A stretch of DNA of 64,000 bases from assembly GCF_008124765.1 (NCBI RefSeq), contig NZ_VNHS01000013.1:1-64000 (forward strand), in the 5' to 3' direction. The stretch's first letter is position 1. Every line of letters starts with the position of its first letter. The DNA is from Paenibacillus methanolicus. GTDB taxonomy: Bacteria > Bacillota > Bacilli > Paenibacillales > Paenibacillaceae. Made by a program: the position numbers and the translations under genes. The notes under the pieces were generated by a model that did no database searches, had not been told where the DNA came from, and saw nothing but the letters and a program-made list of their open reading frames with translations. Of the stretch, positions 33,443-41,651 are shown in pieces.

Positions 33443-34867
33443 TTACGGGTTATAGCTGATGCTGATTTGCTCTTCCTTCTGCTTCCATTCGACATTGGCC
33501 CCGAGCTGTTCGCTAATGAAGCGAAGCGGCAAATACGAGTAGCCGCTCAAGCTGAACGGTTCCGTCTGCGTCTGGACCGTCTTGCCGTCCAACGTCGTTA
33601 CGCCGCTGCGGAAGTCGATCGTGATGCGCAGCGGGCTTGCGCCGTTCGTTCCATCGAGCTTGACGATCTTGGCCGAATTGTCCCAGTCTAGCTTGGCGCC
33701 AAGTTTCTCGAAGACGGAGCGCAGGGGTACGAACGCTTGGTTATTTCGCGTCACGACGCCGTTCGTCAGCGAGATCGTTTCGCCGTTTAATACGAGTTCG
33801 ATCGGGGGTTGGAACGGTTCTGGAGTATTATCGTGCCATCCCCAGAGTGTGCCGTCGGTTTTCTGAAAATGCCTTCCTTCATCTCCCAGGTTGTCTACAT
33901 GATCGGCGAGCAGGCTGAAAGAAGGATTGGATGACATTTTATCCGTTTCGATTGACGTCTCGTACAGCTTGCCGTTATTCGTCAGGACGATGAGCGACCT
34001 TCCCACAACATAGGCATCTCTCACGTCGTTGATCGTCGCAATGCGAACGGGCGCCTGCGCGTGGTACTGGGTGCCGTCGGAGAAACCGGTTGCGGTGCTG
34101 CCCCAATACCAAAGCCGCGACTCTCCGTCGATCGCCGTGAAGGCGGTAAGCTTCTTAATGTCGTTCAAGCCTTTCACCTGCTGCGGGGGCTGAACCGATT
34201 GCGACAGCTCGTCCGACAGCGCCCAGACGGTTCCGTCGTTCTGCAGCGCGAAGCGGCCTTCCAGCGCGACGATGCCGTCTAGGCCCGTGACGGGAGTGAA
34301 TTCCGAACGGCCTTTCGTATGGCGCAGCACCGTTCCGTCCTTCTTTAGAAACAGCCATTGCTCGCGATCCTCGAGCTTCGGGTCGGACTCGTAGTAAGAG
34401 GAAAAAGCAATGATACTATCAATGTCGGAGAGCTTGACGGTTTCCGCGATGTTTCGAGCGTAATACCCTTCCCCCGGCGGAATGCGGTAGACCGCGCCGT
34501 CCGCGTCCACGGCAAACACGGTCTCGCCATAGGGTACGACGTCGGTCAGACCTTTCATGCCGGGCACCTGCACCGCGGTCGACTTGCCCGTCCGATAATC
34601 GACGGCCCAATGCCATACGGTATCGTCCTTCTTCACGGCGAAATGGCCAATCGACGCCTGGATGTCCTTGAGCGCCGTCACCTGCGTCGGCACGGAGCGT
34701 TCGAGCATGCCTTGCCTGCCCCATTCCCAGAGCGTGCCGTCTTTCTTCACGATGGTGCCGGTCCCGTATTGGGCGATCGTCCCGCTCACGGGTGCGGCGG
34801 CCGCGGGAGAGACGATTTGAAGCGCGGTAAGGGATGCGAGCAATACGGATACAATGCGGTCTTTCAT
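33443..34867 (-). CDS. secreted RCC1-like repeat protein with stalk domain (paralogue 1)
   Basis: A 474-residue paralogue of the downstream gene, with a signal peptide (MKDRIVSVLLASLTALQIVSP), RCC1-like repeats (VKKDGTLWEWGRQG, VKKDDTVWHWAVDY, QKTDGTLWGWHDN) and a C-terminal stalk domain containing two halves, FVPLRSVFEKLGAKLDWDN and YLPLRFISEQLGANVEWKQ. The C-terminal domains of the two proteins are much more alike than their repeat regions. 31 bp separate the genes, which suggests one operon that arose by tandem duplication. AAAGGAGG precedes ATG 34867. Confidence 0.82.
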   Translation of the reverse strand: MKDRIVSVLLASLTALQIVSPAAAAPVSGTIAQYGTGTIVKKDGTLWEWGRQGMLERSVPTQVTALKDIQASIGHFAVKKDDTVWHWAVDYRTGKSTAVQVPGMKGLTDVVPYGETVFAVDADGAVYRIPPGEGYYARNIAETVKLSDIDSIIAFSSYYESDPKLEDREQWLFLKKDGTVLRHTKGRSEFTPVTGLDGIVALEGRFALQNDGTVWALSDELSQSVQPPQQVKGLNDIKKLTAFTAIDGESRLWYWGSTATGFSDGTQYHAQAPVRIATINDVRDAYVVGRSLIVLTNNGKLYETSIETDKMSSNPSFSLLADHVDNLGDEGRHFQKTDGTLWGWHDNTPEPFQPPIELVLNGETISLTNGVVTRNNQAFVPLRSVFEKLGAKLDWDNSAKIVKLDGTNGASPLRITIDFRSGVTTLDGKTVQTQTEPFSLSGYSYLPLRFISEQLGANVEWKQKEEQISISYNP

Positions 34868-35109
34868 ACGGGAGCGATTCCTCCTTTGGTCATGGCGCTG
34901 CAAACAAACCAACCTTTAGACGTTTCGGAGATCGGGAAGGTTACGATTTGTAGGGAATATATGTAAAATTAATAATTTCTCATCGCGTCGTACTCATGGG
35001 CGTAAGGGGGAAGGCGAATATCGCCTACGTCCCGAACACGGAGTGAGATCGGTGGAATGCGGCATTTGCCGGGGCTAGCGCAATTTAATACCTCCATGCC
35101 GGTCTCGGT

Positions 35110-35409
35110 TCAGAGGCGAAATCGCGCGATATGCGATGACAGTCCTTCTCGCTGCAAAATCGCTATCTGCTTCGGTCCGAAAAGATCGAAGTGGGGGTAA
35201 CGGTCGCGGCGGTGGATGTATGCGGGATTGAGCCCGTGCTGCCTGCACCAGTCGGACAGCCGCTCCAAGTCGGCGCAGCCCGCTTTGGTCACGGTCCGCA
35301 TGTCCGGGAAGCGAATGTCCGTCCAATAATGGGTAAGGAACGCGATTTCGCCGCGTAGTACCGCCTCCTTCCACGCGTTCAATTCTACTCTCGTAATGCC
35401 AAGCGCCAT
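35110..35409 (-). CDS. conserved small protein (YneQ-like)
   Basis: A 99-residue cytosolic protein with no signal peptide. GITRVELNAWKEAVLRGEIAFLTHYW and TVTKAGCADLERLSDWC are strongly patterned and recall the small uncharacterised YneQ-type proteins of Bacilli, as far as I remember. Function unknown. Its promoter region abuts the folD riboswitch region, on the other strand. Confidence 0.7.
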   Translation of the reverse strand: MALGITRVELNAWKEAVLRGEIAFLTHYWTDIRFPDMRTVTKAGCADLERLSDWCRQHGLNPAYIHRRDRYPHFDLFGPKQIAILQREGLSSHIARFRL

Positions 35410-35501
35410 GTCGGGTCCACCTTTCTCCCTTTACTTTACCACGGTGAACCGCGGTTTTCGAAGCGCTGCGGGAATCTCCGTTAGGCGAGTCGAAACCAGA
35501 C

Positions 35502-35531
35502 TTGATCGAGTACCGTTATTCGCTCTATAAT
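35502..35531 (+). promoter_or_regulatory. promoter of folD leader
   Basis: TTGATC (35502-35507), 18-bp spacer, TATAAT (35526-35531), immediately upstream of the riboswitch. Confidence 0.75.
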
Positions 35532-35548
35532 GATCGTAATCGAACGTG

Positions 35549-35652
35549 ATGCGTAACTGGCGGAGCATGGGTAACCATGAGGGAGCGCATTAACGGTAAT
35601 AGCCGTACGCCTGGGCAAAGGTAAGGGGAGCAGCGTTCCCTTGCCTTTTTTG
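35549..35652 (+). promoter_or_regulatory. ZTP (pfl) riboswitch with terminator
   Basis: The leader contains the pfl-motif landmarks in order: GTAACTGGCG at 35552-35561, GGGTAACCATGAGGGAGCG around 35569-35587, then CCGTACGCCTGGGCA at 35603-35617. It is followed by an overlapping terminator AAGG-AAGGG...CCCTTGCCTTTTTT (35618-35652). ZTP/ZMP, which accumulates on folate shortage, is known to switch such leaders on in front of folate and purine genes; here it controls folD. Confidence 0.92.
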
Positions 35653-35683
35653 TTGTTATCAACATCTACAGGAGATGAACAAA

Positions 35684-36535
35684 ATGGCGGAAAAGACGTT
35701 GATTTTGAATGGAACGACGGTGGCTGACGGGATTAAGGCGAATCTTGCGGCGCGGGTTGCGGCCTTGAAGGAGAAGGGGATCGTGCCCTGCTTGGCGACG
35801 ATTCTGGTCGGGGACGATCCTTCGTCGGCGACGTACGTGCGGATGAAAGGCAGCGCATGCAGCCGGCTTGGCATGGAGTCCCGCCGCATTCATCTGGGGG
35901 CGGAGACGACGACGGAGGAGCTGATCGCGGTAATCGACGGGTTGAACGGCGACGACGGCGTGCACGGCATCCTGCTCCAGCATCCGGTGCCGCATCAGAT
36001 CGACGAGCGCGCGGCGTTCGAAGCGATCGCGATCGGGAAGGACGTGGACGGGGTGACGATGCTCGGTTTCGCGCAGAATGCGTTCGGCATGGCGGAATAT
36101 CCATCTTGTACGCCGGCGGCGATCCTCGCGATCCTCGACTACTACCGCCTGCCGATGGAAGGCAAGCACGCCGTCGTCGTCGGACGCAGCCCGATCCTCG
36201 GCAAGCCGGTGTCGCTCATGCTGCTGAACCGCAACGCGACGGTGACGGTGTGCCACTCCAAGACCGAAGGATTGGCGGAGCTCGTCCGTCAGGGCGACAT
36301 TGTCGTGGCGGCCGTCGGCAAGCCTGCCTTTATCCAAGGCGAGTGGGTCAAGGAGGGCGCCGTCGTGCTGGATGCCGGCTATAACGAAGGCAACATCGGC
36401 GACGTGGACTACGAGGCGTGTCTAGCCAAAGCGAGCGCCATCACGCCGGTGCCGGCGGGCGTCGGTCCCGTCACGATCGCGACGCTGCTCAAGCATACCG
36501 TGGCTGCCGCGGAAAGAAGGGTGTTTCAACCGTAG
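35684..36535 (+). CDS. folD: bifunctional methylene-THF dehydrogenase/cyclohydrolase
   Basis: A 283-residue enzyme that oxidises 5,10-methylene-THF to methenyl-THF and hydrolyses it to 10-formyl-THF, supplying one-carbon units for purines. The catalytic region SATYVRMKGSACSRLGM (Tyr and Lys of the YxxxK motif), HGILLQHPVP, the dinucleotide loop VVVGRSPILGKPVS and the terminal TPVPAGVGPVTIATLLKHTV are diagnostic. I choose ATG 35684, nine bases after AGGAG 35670-35674; ATG 35675 abuts the site. Regulated by the ZTP riboswitch directly upstream. Confidence 0.96.
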   Translation: MAEKTLILNGTTVADGIKANLAARVAALKEKGIVPCLATILVGDDPSSATYVRMKGSACSRLGMESRRIHLGAETTTEELIAVIDGLNGDDGVHGILLQHPVPHQIDERAAFEAIAIGKDVDGVTMLGFAQNAFGMAEYPSCTPAAILAILDYYRLPMEGKHAVVVGRSPILGKPVSLMLLNRNATVTVCHSKTEGLAELVRQGDIVVAAVGKPAFIQGEWVKEGAVVLDAGYNEGNIGDVDYEACLAKASAITPVPAGVGPVTIATLLKHTVAAAERRVFQP

Positions 36536-36602
36536 TAAATCGGGGTAAGCACGAATATACTGTGCTGAAGTCGTTTATTCGTGGTAAAGGAGCTGAGCTG
36601 GA

Positions 36603-36773
36603 TTGGAGATTGGTCAGTTCGAACAGGAAGTCTATACCGTTGAATTCGCGGATCGGCACTATAACGTCGTTTACTATCGGGAGATCGAGGCGATCGGCAC
36701 GGAGGATGCCCGGCTGCAAATCCTGCTGCACCACCCGGACGCCAACATACGCGCGGTTACCCGGAAAGAATAG
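36603..36773 (+). CDS. 56-residue small protein, TTG start
   Basis: A short reading frame with an AAAGGAG site at 36586-36592, ten bases before TTG 36603. The predicted peptide (QFEQEVYTVEFADRHYNVVY, then DARLQILLHHPDANIRAVT) has balanced composition and looks like real protein, with no signal or membrane segment. Possibly co-transcribed with folD, 67 bp upstream, or independent. Function unknown. Confidence 0.55.
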   Translation: MEIGQFEQEVYTVEFADRHYNVVYYREIEAIGTEDARLQILLHHPDANIRAVTRKE

Positions 36774-36786
36774 CTTATCGCAAGGC

Positions 36787-36809
36787 GAAACGACTGTAGC
36801 CGTTTTTTA
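36787..36809 (+). terminator. small terminator after the 56-residue ORF
   Basis: AAACG-CT / AG-CGTTTTTT hairpin with a T-run, directly after the stop. Confidence 0.5.
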
Positions 36810-36837
36810 GCGGCGACATGCGTTTCGTTCCGGATAA

Positions 36838-36887
36838 GCGGATTGGTTTGCGTTCACAATCCGAAGATTGGGAATGCAGCATTCCGC
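36838..36887 (+). repeat. solitary hairpin repeat, same family as the 59-bp array
   Basis: A 50-nt element sharing GATTGGTTTGCGTTCACAAT and ATTGGGAATGCAGCATTC with the tandem units at 62561-63083. Its ends are GCGGA and TCCGC instead of AGCTGA and TCAGCT; both pairs are self-complementary, so the terminal stem is kept. The hairpin loop is CGAA here and CACG in the array. Confidence 0.8.
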
Positions 36888-36948
36888 GATGGAGAAATAC
36901 AAGATGGCTTATATTCGTGAACATATAAATTCTAGTATTTCAAGGAAG

Positions 36949-36986
36949 AACCGCCCGTGAGCGCAAGCTCATGGGCGGTTTCTTTT
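36949..36986 (+). terminator. terminator before exonuclease gene
   Basis: AACCGCCCGTGAGC-GCAA-GCTCATGGGCGGTT followed by TCTTTT. It lies about 175 bp past the nearest coding sequence, so it may end a non-coding transcript that includes the solitary repeat. Confidence 0.8.
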
Positions 36987-37060
36987 GCTGCTCGAATAAG
37001 AGGCGTAATGCATGCAAGAAGGAAAATATTGCCTGGCGGCGAAATTACTGAATAAAAGCA

Positions 37061-37747
37061 GTGTACGAAGCGGAGGCGAGGAAGACGCGCATTGACTATA
37101 TATCAAAGGATGCATACGTGGTGCACGGGATTACGGTCCAAGACCTGGCGAGTCGGACGTACTGCGTGTTCGATCTGGAGGGAACCGGCATTGATTTCGA
37201 CCGCAATCATATTACGCAGATCGGCGCAGTGCGGCTTGAAGCAGGCAAGATCGTTCGTACGTTTCGCGCCTATGTTCGATCGCCCAGACCGATCCCGCCT
37301 TCGATCGAAGCGATGACCGGCATTTCAAACGCAATGATTCAGGAAGCGCCGGCCTTTCCCGAGGCGATTCGCGCCTTTCGGGCCTTCTGCGAAGGGAGCG
37401 TGCTCGCGACGCAGGCCGGGTACGAATACGACATGCCGATGTTGGAGCGACATTGCCGAGAATACGGCGTTCCAGGCCTCGAGCAGCCGGTGCTTGATAC
37501 GAAGGCCATGTTCGCATGGCTTTATCCCGAGTGCGAAGCGGTCATTTCGACCGATTATTTGCTGGATTACTACCACCTCTCGCGCGAGGGGGCGCAGCGT
37601 CATGACGCATTGGGAGATTGCGTGCTAATAAGCCGTATTCTGACCCAGTTACTAGCAGAGTACAAGGAACGCGGGATAGCGGATTTTCGCCTGGATAATT
37701 CCTTAACCGTGAGACGATTCGCAATCCCGGGCATGGCGAGGACGTAA
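37061..37747 (+). CDS. DEDDh 3'-5' exonuclease (DnaQ-like)
   Basis: A 228-residue nuclease. Exo I motif FDLEGTG (Asp38 and Glu40), exo II region TQAGYEYDMPMLERHC and exo III HDALGDCVL (DEDDh type) are complete, so it should hydrolyse nucleotides from 3' ends, with two metal ions. The N-terminal ~30 residues are unusual for the family. GTG 37061 lacks a good RBS; GTG 37118, with AAAGG at about 37104-37108, is an alternative start. Followed after 22 bp by the macro-domain gene, so an operon is likely. Confidence 0.85.
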   Translation: MYEAEARKTRIDYISKDAYVVHGITVQDLASRTYCVFDLEGTGIDFDRNHITQIGAVRLEAGKIVRTFRAYVRSPRPIPPSIEAMTGISNAMIQEAPAFPEAIRAFRAFCEGSVLATQAGYEYDMPMLERHCREYGVPGLEQPVLDTKAMFAWLYPECEAVISTDYLLDYYHLSREGAQRHDALGDCVLISRILTQLLAEYKERGIADFRLDNSLTVRRFAIPGMART

Positions 37748-37769
37748 ATTATGAAAGGCGGAGAATCCA

Positions 37770-38222
37770 ATGGGCATCCAAGTTAAAGCGGGCGATTTGC
37801 TCCAAGCCGCCGAGCATGTCATCGGTCATCAGGTGAACTGCCAAGGCGTGATGGGTTCGGGCGTCGCGAAGAGCATCCGCGCTCAGTTCCCGGAGGCGTA
37901 CGAAGCATACCTCGAACTGTGCAGCCGCACGTCGAATGAGGAGCTGCTAGGCCGGTGCCAAATGGTGCAGACGCCAGACGGCAAGCACGTCGCCAATCTA
38001 TTCGGTCAGTTCAACTACGGGCGTCAGCCGAAGCTGTACACCGACTACGACGCTCTACGGCAGGCGCTGAGCCAATTGAAAGGTTACGCCCGGGAACGCG
38101 GATTGACGGTCGCGCTACCGTATCAAATCGGCTGCGGCCTCGCCAACGGCGATTGGAGCATCGTGGAGGCAATGATCAACGAAATATTCGAAGATTATGA
38201 AGTGACGTTGTACAGGCTGTGA
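37770..38222 (+). CDS. macro-domain protein (ADP-ribose hydrolase-like)
   Basis: A 150-residue protein consisting of one macro domain. GDLLQAAEHVIGHQVNCQGVMGSGVAKSIR and the C-terminal LPYQIGCGLANGDW are the ADP-ribose binding loops and resemble the TARG1/ALC1-like branch, whose members remove ADP-ribose from nucleic acids or glutamates. The Lys/Asp details cannot be judged here without alignment. It overlaps, by its stop, a GTG that could start the next gene (GTGA at 38219-38222). Confidence 0.9.
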   Translation: MGIQVKAGDLLQAAEHVIGHQVNCQGVMGSGVAKSIRAQFPEAYEAYLELCSRTSNEELLGRCQMVQTPDGKHVANLFGQFNYGRQPKLYTDYDALRQALSQLKGYARERGLTVALPYQIGCGLANGDWSIVEAMINEIFEDYEVTLYRL

Positions 38223-38317
38223 GCGAGACGAGCAAGCATCATAAAGGCACAGGTGCGTTCGCATCGTCTGCTATTGTGGCGGATCGGCACAAGCCGGGTT
38301 CCGCGTCGGGAGGTTCT

Positions 38318-38953
38318 ATGACGACATCGACCACTATTTATTTCGTCCGCCATGGGAAGACGCAATTCTCGAAGGACCTCGAGAGGGAAGGCGGCGGCGC
38401 GAAGCTAACGGAAGAGGGCGAGCGCGATGCAAGGCGAGTGGCGGAGCAGCTGTCCGGCGAGGGCATTGACGTCATCGTCTCCAGTCCGCAGCATCGGGCG
38501 CGGGATACCGTCGCGCCGCTGGCCGAACGGCTTGGGAAAGAGATTACGCTTATGGAAGCGCTCAAGGAGCGGGCGATCGGTAGTCTGAGGCTGGATATTC
38601 CGGACGAAGAATTTCGGCGCGCCGTGGCGCTCTCGTTCGAGGACCTGGACGCGGCGCTCCCGGAAGGGGAGACGACGCGGCAAGCGCGGGACCGCGCGGT
38701 GCCCGTGATCAGGCGTCTGCTCAAGGCGCACGCGGGCAAACGGATCGCGATTGGCACCCACGGCAACATCATGACGATTCTGCTTCACTATTTCGATGCG
38801 CGCTACGGCTACGCATTCTGGGCAAGCACGAGCAAGCCGGACATTTACAGAGCGAGATTCGAAGGCGAGCGCCTGGCGGAAGTGGAGCGATTGTGGGAGG
38901 AAGAGGGCGCTCCGAGACCGGCATCCGTTCCGCCAGGAGGCGATAGACGGTGA
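38318..38953 (+). CDS. histidine phosphatase family protein
   Basis: A 211-residue phosphoglycerate-mutase-like enzyme with the RHG motif (FVRHGK, Arg11-His12-Gly13) and the second catalytic His in IAIGTHGNI. Such enzymes dephosphorylate small metabolites or proteins. ATG 38318 has GGGAGG close by (short spacing of four). A start at GTG 38219, overlapping the macro-domain stop, would add a 33-residue Ser/Gly-rich extension and is possible. Its 3' end overlaps the GNAT start (38950-38953). Confidence 0.85.
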   Translation: MTTSTTIYFVRHGKTQFSKDLEREGGGAKLTEEGERDARRVAEQLSGEGIDVIVSSPQHRARDTVAPLAERLGKEITLMEALKERAIGSLRLDIPDEEFRRAVALSFEDLDAALPEGETTRQARDRAVPVIRRLLKAHAGKRIAIGTHGNIMTILLHYFDARYGYAFWASTSKPDIYRARFEGERLAEVERLWEEEGAPRPASVPPGGDRR

Positions 38954-39741
38954 CGAGTAACGCCAACCGTATCAAGCAATTGCTGCGTCGTCGCGTGCTG
39001 GAGAACATAACGCCGCTCAAAATGCTCGAAGCATACGGCGCCTGCATGAGCTGCCGCTTGTTGGAGCAAGAAGGGCGTTGGGGCGTGCTGCTGCTTCTGC
39101 CAACGTCGGTCTTTCCTTACGATGCGAAGACATACCCGGATGCGACGCACAGCGTGTTCTTGGCCGGAACGGATGAGGAACTGCTTGGACAGCTTGTGGA
39201 TGAACTGCCATTCGAACGGCCGCTCGTCTTCAAAGTGCAACGACCGGAATACGAGACGCTGCTGCGAGAGCGGCTCCCGCTTGAACGCAAACGAGCATTT
39301 CATACGTATTCCATTCGCATCGAGCGATTAATCGTTTCGCCGAACGGGAACGTCCCGGAGGAACGGCAGTTGAACGAATCGCTGCTGCCTCTCTGGATGG
39401 CCAACGGCTATACAAGGGAAGAGTTGTTGGCCATGTTCGCGGGCGGCGCCCGATCTTATACGCTGTACGAATGGGGAATGCCTGCGAGTACGTGCCTCAC
39501 GTTCCCGAACTATGGCGACGTCTGGGAGATCGGCGCGGTTCATACGACGGAGGCGCATCGGGGGAAAGGTCTGGCCGCCCAAGTCGTGACGACGGCAGCG
39601 GCCAGCCTGCTTGCCGAGGGGCGGATCCCCCGCTATCATGTGGAAGAAGGCAATACGGCTTCCATCAAGCTTGCCGATAAACTGGGCTTCACGCATGAGG
39701 TGGAACTTGCGCATTGGTACTACGACGGCAAGCGAATCTGA
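38950..39741 (+). CDS. GNAT family N-acetyltransferase
   Basis: A 263-residue protein. The C-terminal half is a GNAT fold with the acetyl-CoA loop TEAHRGKGLAAQVV and ASIKLADKLGFTHEVELAHWY, as in FR47-like members; the N-terminal half (LENITPLKMLEAYGACMSC and so on) resembles an N-terminal GNAT-like subdomain. GTG start overlapping the upstream stop codon suggests translational coupling. The substrate is unknown. Confidence 0.85.
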   Translation: MTSNANRIKQLLRRRVLENITPLKMLEAYGACMSCRLLEQEGRWGVLLLLPTSVFPYDAKTYPDATHSVFLAGTDEELLGQLVDELPFERPLVFKVQRPEYETLLRERLPLERKRAFHTYSIRIERLIVSPNGNVPEERQLNESLLPLWMANGYTREELLAMFAGGARSYTLYEWGMPASTCLTFPNYGDVWEIGAVHTTEAHRGKGLAAQVVTTAAASLLAEGRIPRYHVEEGNTASIKLADKLGFTHEVELAHWYYDGKRI

Positions 39742-39762
39742 CAGAAGAAAGGCGTTGTCCGC

Positions 39763-40323
39763 ATGACCTTATTTTATTACATGGCCGCCGGCCGCGCGCT
39801 GCCGACGGGCTCGTTCGGCAAGAACAAGACGACGATGACGCTGAATCATTACGTGACGCACGTGAATCCGGCCGCGGCCGATAACGGGCCGATGCAGATG
39901 CTGCTGCGGAAGTACCCGGCGGGCGAGCAGCTGATGGAAGTGTACGAGACCGAATTGGATGCCGTAGGCTTGTTCGTTAAGGGACCAATGGAGAATCCGG
40001 GAACGGAGCATCCGTTCAAGCTGCCGCTTATTTATGAAATCAGTCCCGAAGGCGGTTCGTACAAGCTCCGTCCCGAGTGGTTGAAGACGCAGCCTGCAGC
40101 ATACGCGAAAAGCCGCAAAAGCCTGGACGTGCTGCTCGATTATTTGCGAAGCCATCTCGAACCCGGGGAGCATGCCGAGCTTTACGCCTGTTGGGCCAAT
40201 GGGAAGGATCGTTTTGAGGACCCGCCGAAGCACGAGCTGGATACCGTGCTGGATTTGAACGCGTTTACGCTAGACGAAGGGTTCGATTGGCAGGAGCATC
40301 AATATATTAGCGTGACACGATGA
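39763..40323 (+). CDS. conserved hypothetical protein
   Basis: A 186-residue protein I do not recognise. No signal peptide; mixed alpha/beta composition with KSLDVLLDYLRSHLEPGEHAELYACWANGKDRF and an aromatic N-terminus (LFYYMAAGRALPTGSFG). It follows the GNAT gene by 21 bp and ends in a strong terminator, so it is the last gene of the exonuclease-to-here operon. Confidence 0.65.
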   Translation: MTLFYYMAAGRALPTGSFGKNKTTMTLNHYVTHVNPAAADNGPMQMLLRKYPAGEQLMEVYETELDAVGLFVKGPMENPGTEHPFKLPLIYEISPEGGSYKLRPEWLKTQPAAYAKSRKSLDVLLDYLRSHLEPGEHAELYACWANGKDRFEDPPKHELDTVLDLNAFTLDEGFDWQEHQYISVTR

Positions 40324-40341
40324 TGGCATGACATAAATGAT

Positions 40342-40389
40342 AAGGCGGCGAGCCAGGGAGGATGATTTCCCTGACTCGCCGCCTTTTTC
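40342..40389. terminator. terminator, bidirectional
   Basis: AAGGCGGCGAG-CAGGGA...TCCCTG-CTCGCCGCCTTTTT, a very stable hairpin between convergent genes. Confidence 0.92.
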
Positions 40390-40422
40390 GTCGATTAGTC
40401 GATTAAAGGTGGAATAATTGCG

Positions 40423-41589
40423 TTAACGCGCGCGCTCCAGCTTCTTCAGGAACGCTTCGCCCACGTCGGCATTGGTGACGTTGATTCGCTTCAGGCGCAA
40501 CGTGCTCGGCTGGTTGCCGGGGAAGTTGATGCCGGGTTTCACGAGCAGCGTCATCGTGAAACCCGCTTGACGGGCGATGGCTTCGCTGGCCGTGCTGTAG
40601 TCGCCGAACGGGTAGCAGAGCACGAAGACGGGGCGGTGCGTATGGTTCTCGATCATCGTCTTCGACAAGTTAAAATCGTCCAGCACCTTTTGCTCGAAAA
40701 TTGCTTTCGTCTCCGGCTGCTTTCCGGCATATGCCGGCGCCGTTACGAGACCGCGTTCGACGTCCGAGCCTCGTACCTTGCCTTTGCGGTGCAGGTCGTA
40801 CGTATGGCTTTGAGTATCGACGAGCCCGCTTGCCGACATCTCGGCGATTTGCGCCCAGGTTAGCTTCGGCGCCCCGTCGGAGGTGATGTCGGACGCATCG
40901 CGGCGGATCATCGAGGCGATGACGAAGATCGTCGCCTTGGCGTTGTATTTGCGCAGCAGCGGGTAGGCCAGCGTATAGTTGCTCTCGTAACCGTCGTCGA
41001 ACGTGAGATAGACGGGTTTCTTCGGGAAGAGGCGCTGCCCCTTCAAATACTGCTGCGCTTCCTCGGCCGACAGCGTCGCGTATCCGCCTGCCGCAAGCGC
41101 GGCGAGCTGCTTCTCCAGCGCCTTCGGATGCACGATCGTCGACGTATCCAGATCGGTCTGAAAATGGTGATACATCAAGATCGGCAAACCGTCCGTCTCC
41201 GTGCGGTAGCGAACGCCGTCATTGGCGATGCTCAGCCGATGCGTTCGCGCGTTCCAGTCTACCGCAAAGTTCTCGAAGCCGCTCAACTTTCCAGCCGGAA
41301 AATACAGGATGCCTTTGCGCTCCAGGAGCTCATCCGGCTGTAGGTTTAACTTGGCCGAGTGCGTCTGTTTGGCATGAAGAGTTATGCCGCCGGCGATTCG
41401 CTCCGATTCGAGCCCGAAGCGGGCGGCATCGTGGAGGGGAAGGTAGAGACTACCGGACTGCTCGATCGGCGGGTGAGGCAAATGGGCTTCCAAGCCGTTG
41501 AAGTATGTGTGGATCGCCGCTTCTTTGCGTCCGTATGGGAAGAGAAGCAAGAGCAAGATGGCGAGCATCAGACTGACTTTAGATTTCAT
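40423..41589 (-). CDS. polysaccharide deacetylase with N-terminal stalk-like region
   Basis: A 388-residue exported enzyme. Residues 1-~25 form a signal anchor; ~30-130 resemble a stalk domain (YLPLHDAARFGLESERIAGG); ~150-380 form a NodB-type deacetylase with the metal motif TFDDGYESN, SHTYDLH and the C-terminal region CYPFGDYSTAS. It removes acetyl groups from cell-wall or exopolysaccharide N-acetylglucosamine. Start ATG 41589 with CAAGG upstream. Neighbouring minus-strand genes are unrelated. Confidence 0.85.
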   Translation of the reverse strand: MKSKVSLMLAILLLLLFPYGRKEAAIHTYFNGLEAHLPHPPIEQSGSLYLPLHDAARFGLESERIAGGITLHAKQTHSAKLNLQPDELLERKGILYFPAGKLSGFENFAVDWNARTHRLSIANDGVRYRTETDGLPILMYHHFQTDLDTSTIVHPKALEKQLAALAAGGYATLSAEEAQQYLKGQRLFPKKPVYLTFDDGYESNYTLAYPLLRKYNAKATIFVIASMIRRDASDITSDGAPKLTWAQIAEMSASGLVDTQSHTYDLHRKGKVRGSDVERGLVTAPAYAGKQPETKAIFEQKVLDDFNLSKTMIENHTHRPVFVLCYPFGDYSTASEAIARQAGFTMTLLVKPGINFPGNQPSTLRLKRINVTNADVGEAFLKKLERAR

Positions 41590-41651
41590 GAGGCACCTTG
41601 AGTAGAATGGATTTTGATTACGATTGCTTGCGGATTTCATTGGGCGTTCAC

